A stretch of 64,000 nt of DNA, taken from the NCBI GenBank assembly GCA_024401645.1, contig JAKSKR010000009.1:23299-87298 (forward strand), read 5' to 3'. This DNA is from Paludibacteraceae bacterium (GTDB lineage Bacteria; Bacteroidota; Bacteroidia; Bacteroidales; Paludibacteraceae). The notes below the pieces were generated by a model. The model was not told the DNA's origin and did no database searches. It saw only the letters and a list, made by a program, of their open reading frames with translations. Made by a program: the position numbers and the translations under genes. Positions 16,243 through 26,088 of the stretch are shown here, one piece after another (position 1 is the first letter of the stretch; every line of letters starts with the position of its first letter).

Positions 16243-19200
16243 ATGGCAAAAAAGAAACACATCTTTATTGGACTTGGAGGTTCGGGCTGCCAAACCATTG
16301 CACAGATTAAGGAAAAAGTCTACGACAAGAAGTTTGGCGACACACCACAGTCAAAATCTCGTCTCGATGCTATGAACGAGAGCTATCGATTCATTTTTGT
16401 AGATACCGATTCTCGCGATATTGACGATGCGAACAAGCGTAACCGTTCTAGCTTTGAAATGGGACGCGTTCCGTTCATTTCGCCACAAACCGACTTGGTT
16501 AACCTTGGTAAGGGTAACCCGCAAGCCATTTGGTACGAAGCTAGGCAAGATGCCGACAACATGATTAACAAGCGCATTTTGGAAGCTTGTTCACCCGAGT
16601 TGGCGGCTAAAATTCCAGACCAGCCATTGGCATTCGGTGCCGGAGCTTTCCGCATGAAGTCGCGTATTTCGTTTGCACATTCGTTAAGCGACTTTCAGAT
16701 GAAGTTGCAAGCTGCCATTTCTGCACTTAACGACGTTAAGAGCAATGGTGGTGCCGACTTCAACATCTACTACTGGATTGTTTGCAGTTCGCTTGGTGGT
16801 ACGGGTTCGGGTATCATTAACGACGTGCTCTACCACGTGAACATGATGCACCGACAGACGGTTGGCGATGGCGACCCGCAGCTCATCCTAACCATGTACA
16901 TGCCAAAGATTTACATCGACCAGAACAATACCGAAGAGAAATATACCTTGAATGCCTATGGCGTTTTCTCTGAAATTGAGGCATTTAAGTGCATGAGTCT
17001 CGATTCTAACCAGAACACGGTATTCCACCGCATGGCTTTGGTTAGCGACTACAACCTCATCGACTCACAGCGTAAGTACTGTCCGTTCTATTACCTTATT
17101 CCTATCGACGTTCAGACCGACAAGGGTACTAGCCTAGGTACCCAGCACGAAATGTACCGCAACACTGCCGAACTCTTGTACCACGTGCACGAAGGCAAGG
17201 GTGGCGAGACATTCCGTTCGGACATCGACAACTACATGAACGACATTATGGAACGCGACCACGAAAACTTCCTGGTGCCTATGGGTTATGTGTCTTTGCA
17301 CAAGCCAGAGGAACAGATGAAGGCCTACATGCGTACCCGTTTCAAACGCGACGTGTTGCGCGACTGGTTGATTAACAACAATCCGAAGGTTGTTGCCATT
17401 GACGACCTTAAGAAGAAACCGCTTTACAACGAAGTTTTCGAATCCATCCTCGAAAACGGTCTCTTCTACAAGCAGTTGAACAAGGCGATTGAATCTGTTA
17501 TTGAAGACGTTAATATCGATACCGAAAAGAACAAGCTCGATGAAAACGCTAATATCGATTCCGTTTCCAGCATAGTTGCAAATATTCCTGACGAGTTCAA
17601 TAAGGTAATGAAGGCAGAACGCCTTGAAGAAGTTAAGGATGAACTTATTACCAGCATTTGGAAGAAGGCTGAATATTGGATTCGTGAAAACGGTATCATC
17701 TATGCACTGAATGCTATTGACGCCGTAAGGGAAATTGCCCGCAACGAATACGACACCCTTAACAACGAGCAGAAAAACAAGAAGGAAGACGTTGAAAAGG
17801 CTCAAAAGGAAGTTGAAGACACTCATAAGGATGCGCAAGAAGTCAGCTTCAAGGAAAAGACCGTTGGCTCGAACAAGGGCGACATTGAGCAGTACAAGGT
17901 GGCCGTTGACACTTGGATTAGTGCCATTGTTGAAAAGGGTGTTGCCGAATGGCGCATTGCCATCTTGAAGGATTTCTGCCTCGATGAAAAGACTGATGAA
18001 TTGGCTAAAATTAAGAACCACTTGACCCGTTTGAAGAACAAGGCCGAAGACATGAACAACGCCATCCTTAAGGAATATAAGGGCTTGGCCGATACCTTCG
18101 GAAAGGCTTCACTCGACGTTACAACCGTTTACTTGCCAATGCTGAAGGACATCTGCAACAGCAATGGCTGGCGACCAGACAACATCTTCAGCAAGCTCTA
18201 CAACTTCATCATCCCAGCAAAGGAAGATGCCGAGGCACATGCCGAGCGTCCTTCGTTGAAGAAGTTCATCGACGACCAGATTTACTTGACACAGAGCGAA
18301 AGCATGAACGAGGAAATCAAGCAGAATGGTTACCTCTACATCATAAAGAAACAGGAGAAGTCGGTTTCTACCGGTAAAATGGTGGAAAAGATTGAGAAGG
18401 AACACCGTTTCTTCGCCAACTCTACACTCGACCGCTTGCCTGAAAAGATTATTGAACAGTTCCTTGAATTTGCACAGATTGCCTTCGAAGAACAGTTCCA
18501 AAAGAAACCGGAAATTCAAGACCGTTGGATTAACCGCGGCTTGGCTGACTTCTTCTCTGACTTGACCAACGACCAGAAGGACGATGTGCGCAACAGCTTG
18601 AATCCGGCCCTCTTCTTCAGCTACAATGCCGACCGCATTGACGTTATGAAGAAGGAAGAGCACATGGTCTTCGTTGCCAACAACAAAGACTTGGCACGCC
18701 AGATGTTGGGTTACGATGCCGGCAACCCTAAACACCGCTTCGAGGAAGATACCAACATCAACACTGCGTTGGTCATTAAGTCAAAGTTCGGTTTGTCGTT
18801 CCAAGACTACCGCATTTACGATTCGCTCAAAATGGTGTACGACAAGGCTACTTTCCGCGAAAAGTACCATTTCCATCGCGACTTTGCACAACACCTTGGC
18901 AAAATTACGCTTGCCGACCTTCCTGACGAAGAGTTGCCACAGCACCGCGTACTTGCAAAGATTCTGTTGCTCAACCAGTTCGAGAAAGAACTCACACCAT
19001 TGTTCTATACCGACAAGTACGAGCCAGAAAACTATGCAACCTCGTTGTTGATTGATAGCAAGATGGACAAGAACCTTGCCGAAGACACCGTGTTGTTGGC
19101 TGGCCCAGAGGCTCTTTCGGTGCAAGACAACCTCATTTGCCTCACCCGTTCAGAAAAGAACAGACAATTCTACAGCGAACTTTCGGGCTCGTCTATTTCG

Positions 19201-19494
19201 AAGCAGTTTGCCGAATATATGGACTTGTTCTTCAACAACCGTTATGCCGATTCGTTGCAGAACCTTCTCACCCTCATCATCCGCACCACCGTTTCGGTTA
19301 GGGAAGATGGTAAGGACGTGCAGAAACACGGTTCCGACATCTTGAAGCGCAACTTCCGCGAAAAGCGCGACTTGTTGCTTGCCGACTTGAACAGCAAGAA
19401 GGCAAAGAGCCAGGGCGAAGACCGACGCATTTATAGCATTCTGTTCGACATTATTAAGAACCGTTACGAATCGTACCAGAAGTTTATTGAATAA
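16243..19494 (+). CDS. Large tubulin/FtsZ-like GTPase (Tubulin_2-like)
   Basis: The N-terminus HIFIGLGGSGCQTI (glycine loop at residues 10-15) matches the first nucleotide-binding loop of tubulin/FtsZ proteins. The signature loop SLGGTGSG lies at residues 183-190, at a spacing close to that in distant tubulin homologues. FIFVDTDSRD near residue 50 fits the next strand and loop. The product is 1083 residues, far longer than FtsZ (about 400). The C-terminal two thirds are charged, helical and partly coiled coil (around residues 500-540), with no membrane helix. It sits between a VWA membrane protein and a large unknown membrane protein. Polymerisation at the inner membrane is likely but not shown. 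It is distinct from the cell-division FtsZ. Confidence 0.88.
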   Translation: MAKKKHIFIGLGGSGCQTIAQIKEKVYDKKFGDTPQSKSRLDAMNESYRFIFVDTDSRDIDDANKRNRSSFEMGRVPFISPQTDLVNLGKGNPQAIWYEARQDADNMINKRILEACSPELAAKIPDQPLAFGAGAFRMKSRISFAHSLSDFQMKLQAAISALNDVKSNGGADFNIYYWIVCSSLGGTGSGIINDVLYHVNMMHRQTVGDGDPQLILTMYMPKIYIDQNNTEEKYTLNAYGVFSEIEAFKCMSLDSNQNTVFHRMALVSDYNLIDSQRKYCPFYYLIPIDVQTDKGTSLGTQHEMYRNTAELLYHVHEGKGGETFRSDIDNYMNDIMERDHENFLVPMGYVSLHKPEEQMKAYMRTRFKRDVLRDWLINNNPKVVAIDDLKKKPLYNEVFESILENGLFYKQLNKAIESVIEDVNIDTEKNKLDENANIDSVSSIVANIPDEFNKVMKAERLEEVKDELITSIWKKAEYWIRENGIIYALNAIDAVREIARNEYDTLNNEQKNKKEDVEKAQKEVEDTHKDAQEVSFKEKTVGSNKGDIEQYKVAVDTWISAIVEKGVAEWRIAILKDFCLDEKTDELAKIKNHLTRLKNKAEDMNNAILKEYKGLADTFGKASLDVTTVYLPMLKDICNSNGWRPDNIFSKLYNFIIPAKEDAEAHAERPSLKKFIDDQIYLTQSESMNEEIKQNGYLYIIKKQEKSVSTGKMVEKIEKEHRFFANSTLDRLPEKIIEQFLEFAQIAFEEQFQKKPEIQDRWINRGLADFFSDLTNDQKDDVRNSLNPALFFSYNADRIDVMKKEEHMVFVANNKDLARQMLGYDAGNPKHRFEEDTNINTALVIKSKFGLSFQDYRIYDSLKMVYDKATFREKYHFHRDFAQHLGKITLADLPDEELPQHRVLAKILLLNQFEKELTPLFYTDKYEPENYATSLLIDSKMDKNLAEDTVLLAGPEALSVQDNLICLTRSEKNRQFYSELSGSSISKQFAEYMDLFFNNRYADSLQNLLTLIIRTTVSVREDGKDVQKHGSDILKRNFREKRDLLLADLNSKKAKSQGEDRRIYSILFDIIKNRYESYQKFIE

Positions 19495-19512
19495 TACAAG
19501 ATTGTTAGCAAG

Positions 19513-22329
19513 ATGCTTCCTCTTTGGATTATAGACCTAAATAGCGACAACCAGCGTTGCCAGTTGTTCCAGCATTACCTCCGTTCCATAACGGGGGCTG
19601 TGCTTGCTATCTCTAATATTCCGGAACATTCGGCCAACGATAGCGAAACATCTTCTATTCAGTCTGATTCACTTTGTGCCGATGGTCAGTGGTATTACAC
19701 CCACTTCGACGATCCGTTCAAAAATGCCGATTTCAACGACGAAGAACACGTAGCTGCTCTGCTTTACGACTTTAAGGAAAGTCTGGTAAGCGAAGGGCAG
19801 CGCTTTGTTGAACTGTTGCGTCAAACCACGTTCCAAACCGACATCAACATTAACGTGTGTGTGTTGGGCCATATTGAGGAGCAGATGACGCAGTTGACCT
19901 TCACCTCCATAGCTGCCCTCATTCAGCTCGAGAAAGGTCGCATCTTGCCAAAGCACATTCACCAGGGCATCAACATTATGGGTATGTTGTTTATTCCGTC
20001 GGCAGTCAATACCCGCAAGCGTGAAGAACGCCAGAAGGTGTTGCGCTGTTTGCGCGAAATTGAGGTGCAGCATGCGGTTTCATCGGTGCATGGTTACGAC
20101 AAGATGTTGCTTTACCAAGATGTTCAGAACCGCACGCAGAAGTTCTATCCGCAGCTGAATGTCGACCAACAAGTCGACTACATTACCCAATGTATCGTCA
20201 ACTTGTTCTATGCTACCAACCACTTCCATCCGCTTTTAAGTGGCAGCAGTGCCGACGACCATTTCTACCTGTCGTTGGGTCCGGCTTCCATTTATTACGA
20301 TACCACCTTGCGCGACGAGGAAGACCGCGTTGCTGTGGCAAATGGCATCATTTCATCGTTCAAAGCCGATGGCGAGAACAACCAGATAGACCATCGCCCA
20401 CTGGTTAAGGAAAACGAATACGACACCACCAAGGTGTTGTGTAAGATATTTAGCAACTTGAGTTTGAGGATGGATATGGCTCCGCGTGAACCCGATCCTC
20501 ACCCGGTTCGCGATTTCTTGTACAAGCCGCTGAAACGCAGGTACTATATGGACTACCTGGCGCGTTACCCGTCTATGCTGATGACGAAGATTGGCGAGAG
20601 CGTAGCCGAACAGACCCGCAAGACGTTAGAGGAGGTTAGCTTGCAGCGAAAGGAGCAGTTGCGCAGTTTCATCGATGTAATCATGCCAAATGCTGTTAAA
20701 CACGAGTTGACAGACTGCAACCAGAATACCGGTGGCGTCTTCCGTTTAGAGCGCAAGTTAAACGAACTGAAGGCGCAGTTGGCAAAGAAGCAGAGCAAGA
20801 TAGAAGAAACCATCGACTTTGAACTTTGGCCATCTATCTTCGATAAGGTGCCTAAAGAATTGTCCGATTATTTCAACGATTACCACGACGAATATAAGGA
20901 AGACGTGACTACAATGCGTAACCAGAGGCAAACCACTGCCGACCGTTGCGAGTCGCGCAAGCGCGAGGCCATTAACGAGCTGGTCAACCACATAAAGCAA
21001 GAACCTACGGTGTTGTCGCAATTTGCACGCGTCTTCTTCTTGGGTTTGGTGTTGGTGTTGTTCATTATGCCGTTGCTCGAGTTGGTGTCTCCTTCTTACA
21101 TCGACCTTGGCAACATTCGTCGCTATGCCTTTTTCTGGGCAACCGGCATCTTCTTGTTGCCATCGCTTTGGCAGCTGGGGGCACACCAATTGTACATACG
21201 CAAGCGTAACGTCTTTGTTACGCGCCTTAAGGCCTTTTTCCTGCACGATGCCTATGCCCGTGTGGTAAATGCCGTACAGTCGGAAGCCAATTTCTTCTAT
21301 TCGAAGGCACAGATAATCTGCGATGAATACTTGAAACGTTGCGAAAACATACGCAAGGACGTCAAGCCATTTACTGTTGAAAATGGCAACTGGAGCCCCG
21401 ACATTCCTAAAACCATGTTCAACCAGCCGTTGGTTGAAGGCAGTTTTGGTGGCAAACACCTCTTCCCGGGCGAATATACCGATTGCAGCAAGGTTCTGGT
21501 GAGTCAGAAATCGGAATTTGTGAACTTGTTGAAGTCGGAAGACTATTACTCGCTGATTAGGGTACTGAAAGACCAGATGTACCTTCTCTTCCAAAACGTT
21601 AACCTGCCAGATTACCACGAACGAAAGGTCGATGAAATCACCGGTCGTAACCTTTTCCTATCGGTGAAGGAAATGGCAGAGCTGAAAGAGCAGAGGTGGC
21701 AGAATGCCATAAGCACCTTTAAGACAAACCTTGCCGATAACATTAAACGTCTGATGGTGCCACGCAAGCTGGCTACCGTTGACGCAAAGGTATTGCACTA
21801 TGCCGATTCACAGAATAAGCCATACATTTTGGAACCGTTGCTCGACTTCTGTTCAACGAATGGCGAACTGACGTCGGACAACTGCATTGAGTATGCCGAC
21901 ATTAAGTGCCACGACGAGAAGATGCGCAGGTTGGTTGACTTTAAACTGCCGTTTAATACGTTGTACCAGTCTGACGTAGAAAACGGTCTTTATAAGAATT
22001 ACCTCTTCATTACCAAGTGGCGCTGTTTCGACACTATTGCGGCAAACCGCATCTTGCCAGAAATTGAACTCGACCTTTCTGCTGAAGATATTACTGCCGA
22101 GGCTGCCTTGGCAGATGCCGACGACTGCGGTTGTGACAAAAAAGGAAAGAACGTGCCGTATTCATCGCTTTTCCTTTATGCCCTCTGTGGCGACGATGCT
22201 ACGGCCTCGCTGTGGCTTAAACTGTTCCGCAACGAAGAGTTTGCCGAAATTTCAGACAAGTCGCGCTTCATGGATAAGTTAAAGAACGAAAGTCGAATTT
22301 TCAATAGAACACTTAATCAGTTAGATTAA
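19513..22329 (+). CDS. Large membrane protein of unknown function in the tubulin-like operon
   Basis: The 938-residue product has no signal peptide. A soluble N-terminal half of about 500 residues ends in a helical, coiled-coil-like stretch (KLNELKAQLAKKQSKIEETI near 415-435). Two transmembrane helices follow near residues 503-525 (VFFLGLVLVLFIMPLLELV) and 537-557. The C-terminal 380 residues are then cytoplasmic again, including a CGCDKK motif near the end. I recognise no family. The gene follows the tubulin-like gene by 18 bases and precedes the next by 16. It may be the membrane receptor or partner of the filament, by analogy with other cytoskeletal operons. Confidence 0.8.
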   Translation: MLPLWIIDLNSDNQRCQLFQHYLRSITGAVLAISNIPEHSANDSETSSIQSDSLCADGQWYYTHFDDPFKNADFNDEEHVAALLYDFKESLVSEGQRFVELLRQTTFQTDININVCVLGHIEEQMTQLTFTSIAALIQLEKGRILPKHIHQGINIMGMLFIPSAVNTRKREERQKVLRCLREIEVQHAVSSVHGYDKMLLYQDVQNRTQKFYPQLNVDQQVDYITQCIVNLFYATNHFHPLLSGSSADDHFYLSLGPASIYYDTTLRDEEDRVAVANGIISSFKADGENNQIDHRPLVKENEYDTTKVLCKIFSNLSLRMDMAPREPDPHPVRDFLYKPLKRRYYMDYLARYPSMLMTKIGESVAEQTRKTLEEVSLQRKEQLRSFIDVIMPNAVKHELTDCNQNTGGVFRLERKLNELKAQLAKKQSKIEETIDFELWPSIFDKVPKELSDYFNDYHDEYKEDVTTMRNQRQTTADRCESRKREAINELVNHIKQEPTVLSQFARVFFLGLVLVLFIMPLLELVSPSYIDLGNIRRYAFFWATGIFLLPSLWQLGAHQLYIRKRNVFVTRLKAFFLHDAYARVVNAVQSEANFFYSKAQIICDEYLKRCENIRKDVKPFTVENGNWSPDIPKTMFNQPLVEGSFGGKHLFPGEYTDCSKVLVSQKSEFVNLLKSEDYYSLIRVLKDQMYLLFQNVNLPDYHERKVDEITGRNLFLSVKEMAELKEQRWQNAISTFKTNLADNIKRLMVPRKLATVDAKVLHYADSQNKPYILEPLLDFCSTNGELTSDNCIEYADIKCHDEKMRRLVDFKLPFNTLYQSDVENGLYKNYLFITKWRCFDTIAANRILPEIELDLSAEDITAEAALADADDCGCDKKGKNVPYSSLFLYALCGDDATASLWLKLFRNEEFAEISDKSRFMDKLKNESRIFNRTLNQLD

Positions 22330-22345
22330 GCATTAGAAAGAGATT

Positions 22346-25009
22346 ATGCTATCAAATACTTACATACTTCTAATGGCCCTTTTGGTTTGTGCAGCATTGC
22401 TTTTGTTGCGCGAACTAATCTCTTTGATTTTCGAGAAGGTTCGCATTACCACCTTCAACGGGAAGTCGGGCAGTACGCTGATTGGTATTCTCGACTATTC
22501 GAACAATACCGACAACAGTGTAACCGGCAAGGGACAAGCTGCTGTTGTACGTCTGATTGGTGCAAGCCGTAGCACGCCTTACATTGGTAGGGTGGCTCTC
22601 GACAACACCCACCGTGCGGTGGTTTCGGTTTTAGATAGCGATTTGGAACTCGATGCCGAAAATCCGCTTTACAGGACTTACGGATACATCGATGAAAACG
22701 GATACATTCACGAGAAGGTGCGTAACCAAGACTTGGTGATTGGCTTTACGGCACGTCCGTCAGAGCCCAACAAGCCTACCATTTATGGCGAAAGGCACTG
22801 GTACTCCTTCTGGCAATGTACCCTCAATGTCTATAAGGGAGCTCCGCAAACCGATGCGGCTGCCGATCCTAAACCAACTCTGGTGGCTGAATGTGTGCGC
22901 GAGGGACACCATTTTGGCGAAGACCGATTCCCGGCCGAGGCACGTGCTTGCGGCTATGCCATGTTCTTCCCAAAGATGAGGAATACGAAAGATTATTCCG
23001 ATTATTATACCAATCCACCGCACTATTGGAAAGATACAGCCCTGCTTGCGGCTATTGTCTATTCCGTTATATACCTCATTCTGTTCTTTGTCAACACGGT
23101 TGTTACCAATGTGCCGTTGTTTGGTCGAGACATTATCGGTATGGTCATCCTTACGGCTTTTTACTTTATAATTTGGGATCTTGTGCGACAGTTCAAGATT
23201 ACGAAGGGTGAATTGTCTAATTCCATTAAACCACAGCTCGATCTGCTAAACAAGAACATTGGCATTAAGATGTCCGATTGGGCAATTGTTGTCATTTCGG
23301 GCTTGTTGGTGGGTATGTGCTATGCCTTCTACGAATTTGAAACGCTTATTAAGGAGTCGCCCGATTTGGCATCGATCATGTTCCTGTTAGACTATGGTCA
23401 CTACGATTTCGACTTCTTGCCAATTGTTTGGGTGGTGTCTACGGCATTGTTCATTAACCGTTCGCAGCCGAATGTGCCGCTACCATGGCGCATTCATAGC
23501 GTTTTGACCGATGAAAACGACGATGAAGAAGACGAAGATGTACGCAATCCACGTGGAAAGATAGACGTTACTTACGATTGGGACCTCGACTCGTTCTATA
23601 ACAATTCGCTACATGGTCAAGTCACCCTCCATTTCGATAAGGAGGAATACATAGACCAATTGCGTTTGGTAAATCCGTTCTATCCGCAGGTGCTCGACGT
23701 GGTCAGCGAAAAGGTTGTGCACGACATGTATGCCTATCTGCTTTCTAAACCGAAGACCATGCGTAGGCTTAAGTACTTGGCATTCTACATTAGCGACCTA
23801 GCTGCACATGTGCATTTGCCAGAGCTAGACAAGTTGCAGTTTGCGCTCGACTTTGTGCAGGAACCGAATATTGCCTTCCGCGAAGACCGCGATAGCAAGA
23901 GCCTCGATTATGCCATCCATTACATGCGTTTCCCCGATGAGACATTGTTCGATAAAGAGGGCGATTACGACTGTAAGGCCTTCCTGGCATCGATGCTTTT
24001 CTATGCCATGGGTTATAATGTGCTGTTCCTTTATTCCGAACACCACAAGACGGCCGCCATTGCCATAGAAATATCGGTAGACTTGCTAGCTACTTGCATG
24101 GACGTTCCGGCAATAAACGAAATAACCACCGAAGTGAACGGACACACCTACGTCTATTGCGAGGTGGCTGCCGAAAACTTTAAGATTGGACACATTGATG
24201 ACGGCAAGTCTATTCGCGACTTCAACATAAAGGTGCCAATGACACATGGCAGTGAAGAAGGTAGCCAGTTCGATAGCGGAGACGTCAATTTCGACGATTC
24301 CATCCCGAATGCAGAAGATAAGACGGTAGATTACGAGTGGACTCTCGACTCCCGTTTCGGCAAACAGCTTACCGGTAAGTTCAGTCTTCAGTTCAGGGGC
24401 AAGTACATCGATATGCTGCGTGCAAATAATCCGTTTGCAACCTATGGAAAGGACGGGCGACAGATGGATACGAACTTGCGCATCATGTATAACTACATGC
24501 GGTCGGATGACCAGATTATGCAGAACCTGAAGCAACTGGCCAACTATATTCACACCGTTTCTTCCGATAACGACTTGAACCATGTAGATACCATTCAGTT
24601 CATTCTCGACTTCGTGCAAGAACCGAACATCAAGTATTGCCTCGATTCCAATTCCGAAGAGTTGAACCGTCCGAAGGAATACACACGTTTCCCCGATGAA
24701 ACCTTGTATGACAAGAAGGGCGACTGCGACTGCAAGACCATGCTGGCTGTGGCGTTGTTCTCGGCTTGCGGCTACAAGTCGCTATTCCTCATTTCTTCGG
24801 TTTACGAGCATGCCGCCTTGGCTGTAGCCTGCAATTCCGAAACCATGGCGTTGCTGAAAGGCGTTGAGGGTGAAGACATTGCCACCATTGACTACAAAGG
24901 CAAGACCTTCCTTTTCTGCGAAACAACAGGCGACGGATTCAAGATAGGCCAGATTTCGGAAGGAAATTCTACCGATAAATTCGAGTTTATTATCGATTTT
25001 AGTGCGTAA
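22346..25009 (+). CDS. Multi-helix membrane protein with two tandem transglutaminase-like domains
   Basis: The N-terminus is a membrane helix (LLMALLVCAALLLL). Further helices lie near residues 230-285, 312-332 and 356-372. After an acidic linker (DENDDEEDEDVRNP) come two related domains, at about 410-640 and 655-885. Each begins YxWxLDS and ends with FPDETL[FY]DK followed by a GD-rich stretch, a conserved Cys in DCK, and a downstream H-A (EHHKTAA, EHAALAV). This matches the Cys-His arrangement of transglutaminase-like proteases. The first copy has DYDCK and the second DCDCK. The substrate is unknown; protein processing or crosslinking at the envelope is plausible. Fourth gene of the operon. 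Confidence 0.82.
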   Translation: MLSNTYILLMALLVCAALLLLRELISLIFEKVRITTFNGKSGSTLIGILDYSNNTDNSVTGKGQAAVVRLIGASRSTPYIGRVALDNTHRAVVSVLDSDLELDAENPLYRTYGYIDENGYIHEKVRNQDLVIGFTARPSEPNKPTIYGERHWYSFWQCTLNVYKGAPQTDAAADPKPTLVAECVREGHHFGEDRFPAEARACGYAMFFPKMRNTKDYSDYYTNPPHYWKDTALLAAIVYSVIYLILFFVNTVVTNVPLFGRDIIGMVILTAFYFIIWDLVRQFKITKGELSNSIKPQLDLLNKNIGIKMSDWAIVVISGLLVGMCYAFYEFETLIKESPDLASIMFLLDYGHYDFDFLPIVWVVSTALFINRSQPNVPLPWRIHSVLTDENDDEEDEDVRNPRGKIDVTYDWDLDSFYNNSLHGQVTLHFDKEEYIDQLRLVNPFYPQVLDVVSEKVVHDMYAYLLSKPKTMRRLKYLAFYISDLAAHVHLPELDKLQFALDFVQEPNIAFREDRDSKSLDYAIHYMRFPDETLFDKEGDYDCKAFLASMLFYAMGYNVLFLYSEHHKTAAIAIEISVDLLATCMDVPAINEITTEVNGHTYVYCEVAAENFKIGHIDDGKSIRDFNIKVPMTHGSEEGSQFDSGDVNFDDSIPNAEDKTVDYEWTLDSRFGKQLTGKFSLQFRGKYIDMLRANNPFATYGKDGRQMDTNLRIMYNYMRSDDQIMQNLKQLANYIHTVSSDNDLNHVDTIQFILDFVQEPNIKYCLDSNSEELNRPKEYTRFPDETLYDKKGDCDCKTMLAVALFSACGYKSLFLISSVYEHAALAVACNSETMALLKGVEGEDIATIDYKGKTFLFCETTGDGFKIGQISEGNSTDKFEFIIDFSA

Positions 25010-25017
25010 ATACGTAT

Positions 25018-26088
25018 ATGATGATTAAGAAGAACAAGACATATTCACAGTTTATCGTCATGGTGGTCATTCTGCTCCTCTCATCGGTTGGTGTGGGTGC
25101 AGTTTACAAGGCGGCACGAAATCGTCCGCCCGTTGTTTACGATAAATTGAGTCCCGATGTTATTGCAAGGTTGAACAAACTGAAGCTGCTGCATGGCGGT
25201 AGCTTGTTTACCGATGCACCGATTGATCCGGAAAAATGGGACAATAAGTACGATTTGGGGCAGAATGCCAATGACCCTTGGGACAAGCTGGAAGACAGCA
25301 ACTTCATCATCTATTACCGTAACGATGTCAGCGGAAAATGGAAGAACAATGCCGAACTGACTTTGAAATTGGCAAACAAGTCTATTTCCGACCTAGCTAG
25401 GATATTTGGTAAGTACATCTACCCCAAAGACGTCAACTACCGTAAGTTGGCCATCTACTTGCCGCCAACCAGCAACGGTTTTGAAAAGACATTAGAACAG
25501 ATGGGACATAAACCGGAAGGTATGTCGGGTGTGATAGGTATCACCCTAACGCTTATATCACCTTCTGGCGTTTATACCGATGGCATCGTCATTCGTTCAA
25601 CAACCTACGATCCGAGCATGAGTTTCAATAATTCGTACAAGGTAACCGTGCCGCACGAAATGGGCCACTACGTCTACATGTCGTTGTACGACTTCAACCA
25701 AGAGGCGCACCCGCTTAACTGGGTGGTTGAGGGTATTGCCGATCACGTTGCTTCGCGAAGCGACCAGGTTAAAGACGCTGCACGCATTGAATTTATTGAT
25801 AGGAATTGTAGCCTAGTGACCGACTTCCCCGAAGAAACCAATTCGATGTATTGGGCAGGCGAGTCGTTCTTTAGGTTTATGAGCGATAGCTATGGCCGCC
25901 AGTCGGTGACCGACTTCATTAAGAACACCTATAAGATGCATGCCAGCGATGCCCTTGAACAGACGTTTACTGGTCATGACATGAAAGAAGAGTGGGTGAA
26001 AGCCCTTAAAAAGGGTGCGCAAGCCGATGAAATGGATGTAAATATGCCAGATGAAGACGATGCGCTGGCAACTAACGACGATAATTAA
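25018..26088 (+). CDS. Membrane-anchored HExxH zinc peptidase
   Basis: An N-terminal helix (FIVMVVILLLSSVGVGAVY) anchors a periplasmic domain. The zinc site HEMGH is at residues 213-217, followed by the downstream glutamate in NWVVEGIADHVA (Glu238), the layout of gluzincin (peptidase MA clan) enzymes. The surrounding helices resemble basic-secretory-protein and similar MA-clan families. The C-terminus is acidic (MPDEDDALATNDDN). It is the fifth gene of the operon, eight bases after the transglutaminase-like gene, and its stop codon abuts the next ATG. It probably acts on cell-surface protein; substrate unknown. Confidence 0.85.
   Translation: MMIKKNKTYSQFIVMVVILLLSSVGVGAVYKAARNRPPVVYDKLSPDVIARLNKLKLLHGGSLFTDAPIDPEKWDNKYDLGQNANDPWDKLEDSNFIIYYRNDVSGKWKNNAELTLKLANKSISDLARIFGKYIYPKDVNYRKLAIYLPPTSNGFEKTLEQMGHKPEGMSGVIGITLTLISPSGVYTDGIVIRSTTYDPSMSFNNSYKVTVPHEMGHYVYMSLYDFNQEAHPLNWVVEGIADHVASRSDQVKDAARIEFIDRNCSLVTDFPEETNSMYWAGESFFRFMSDSYGRQSVTDFIKNTYKMHASDALEQTFTGHDMKEEWVKALKKGAQADEMDVNMPDEDDALATNDDN

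Noticed and set aside
17134..18021. Long minus-strand open frame inside the tubulin-like gene
   Set aside because: Shadow of the real frame; hydrophobic repetitive translation with no start context.
20758..21618. 286-codon minus-strand open frame in the 938-residue membrane protein gene
   Set aside because: Antisense shadow without domain features.
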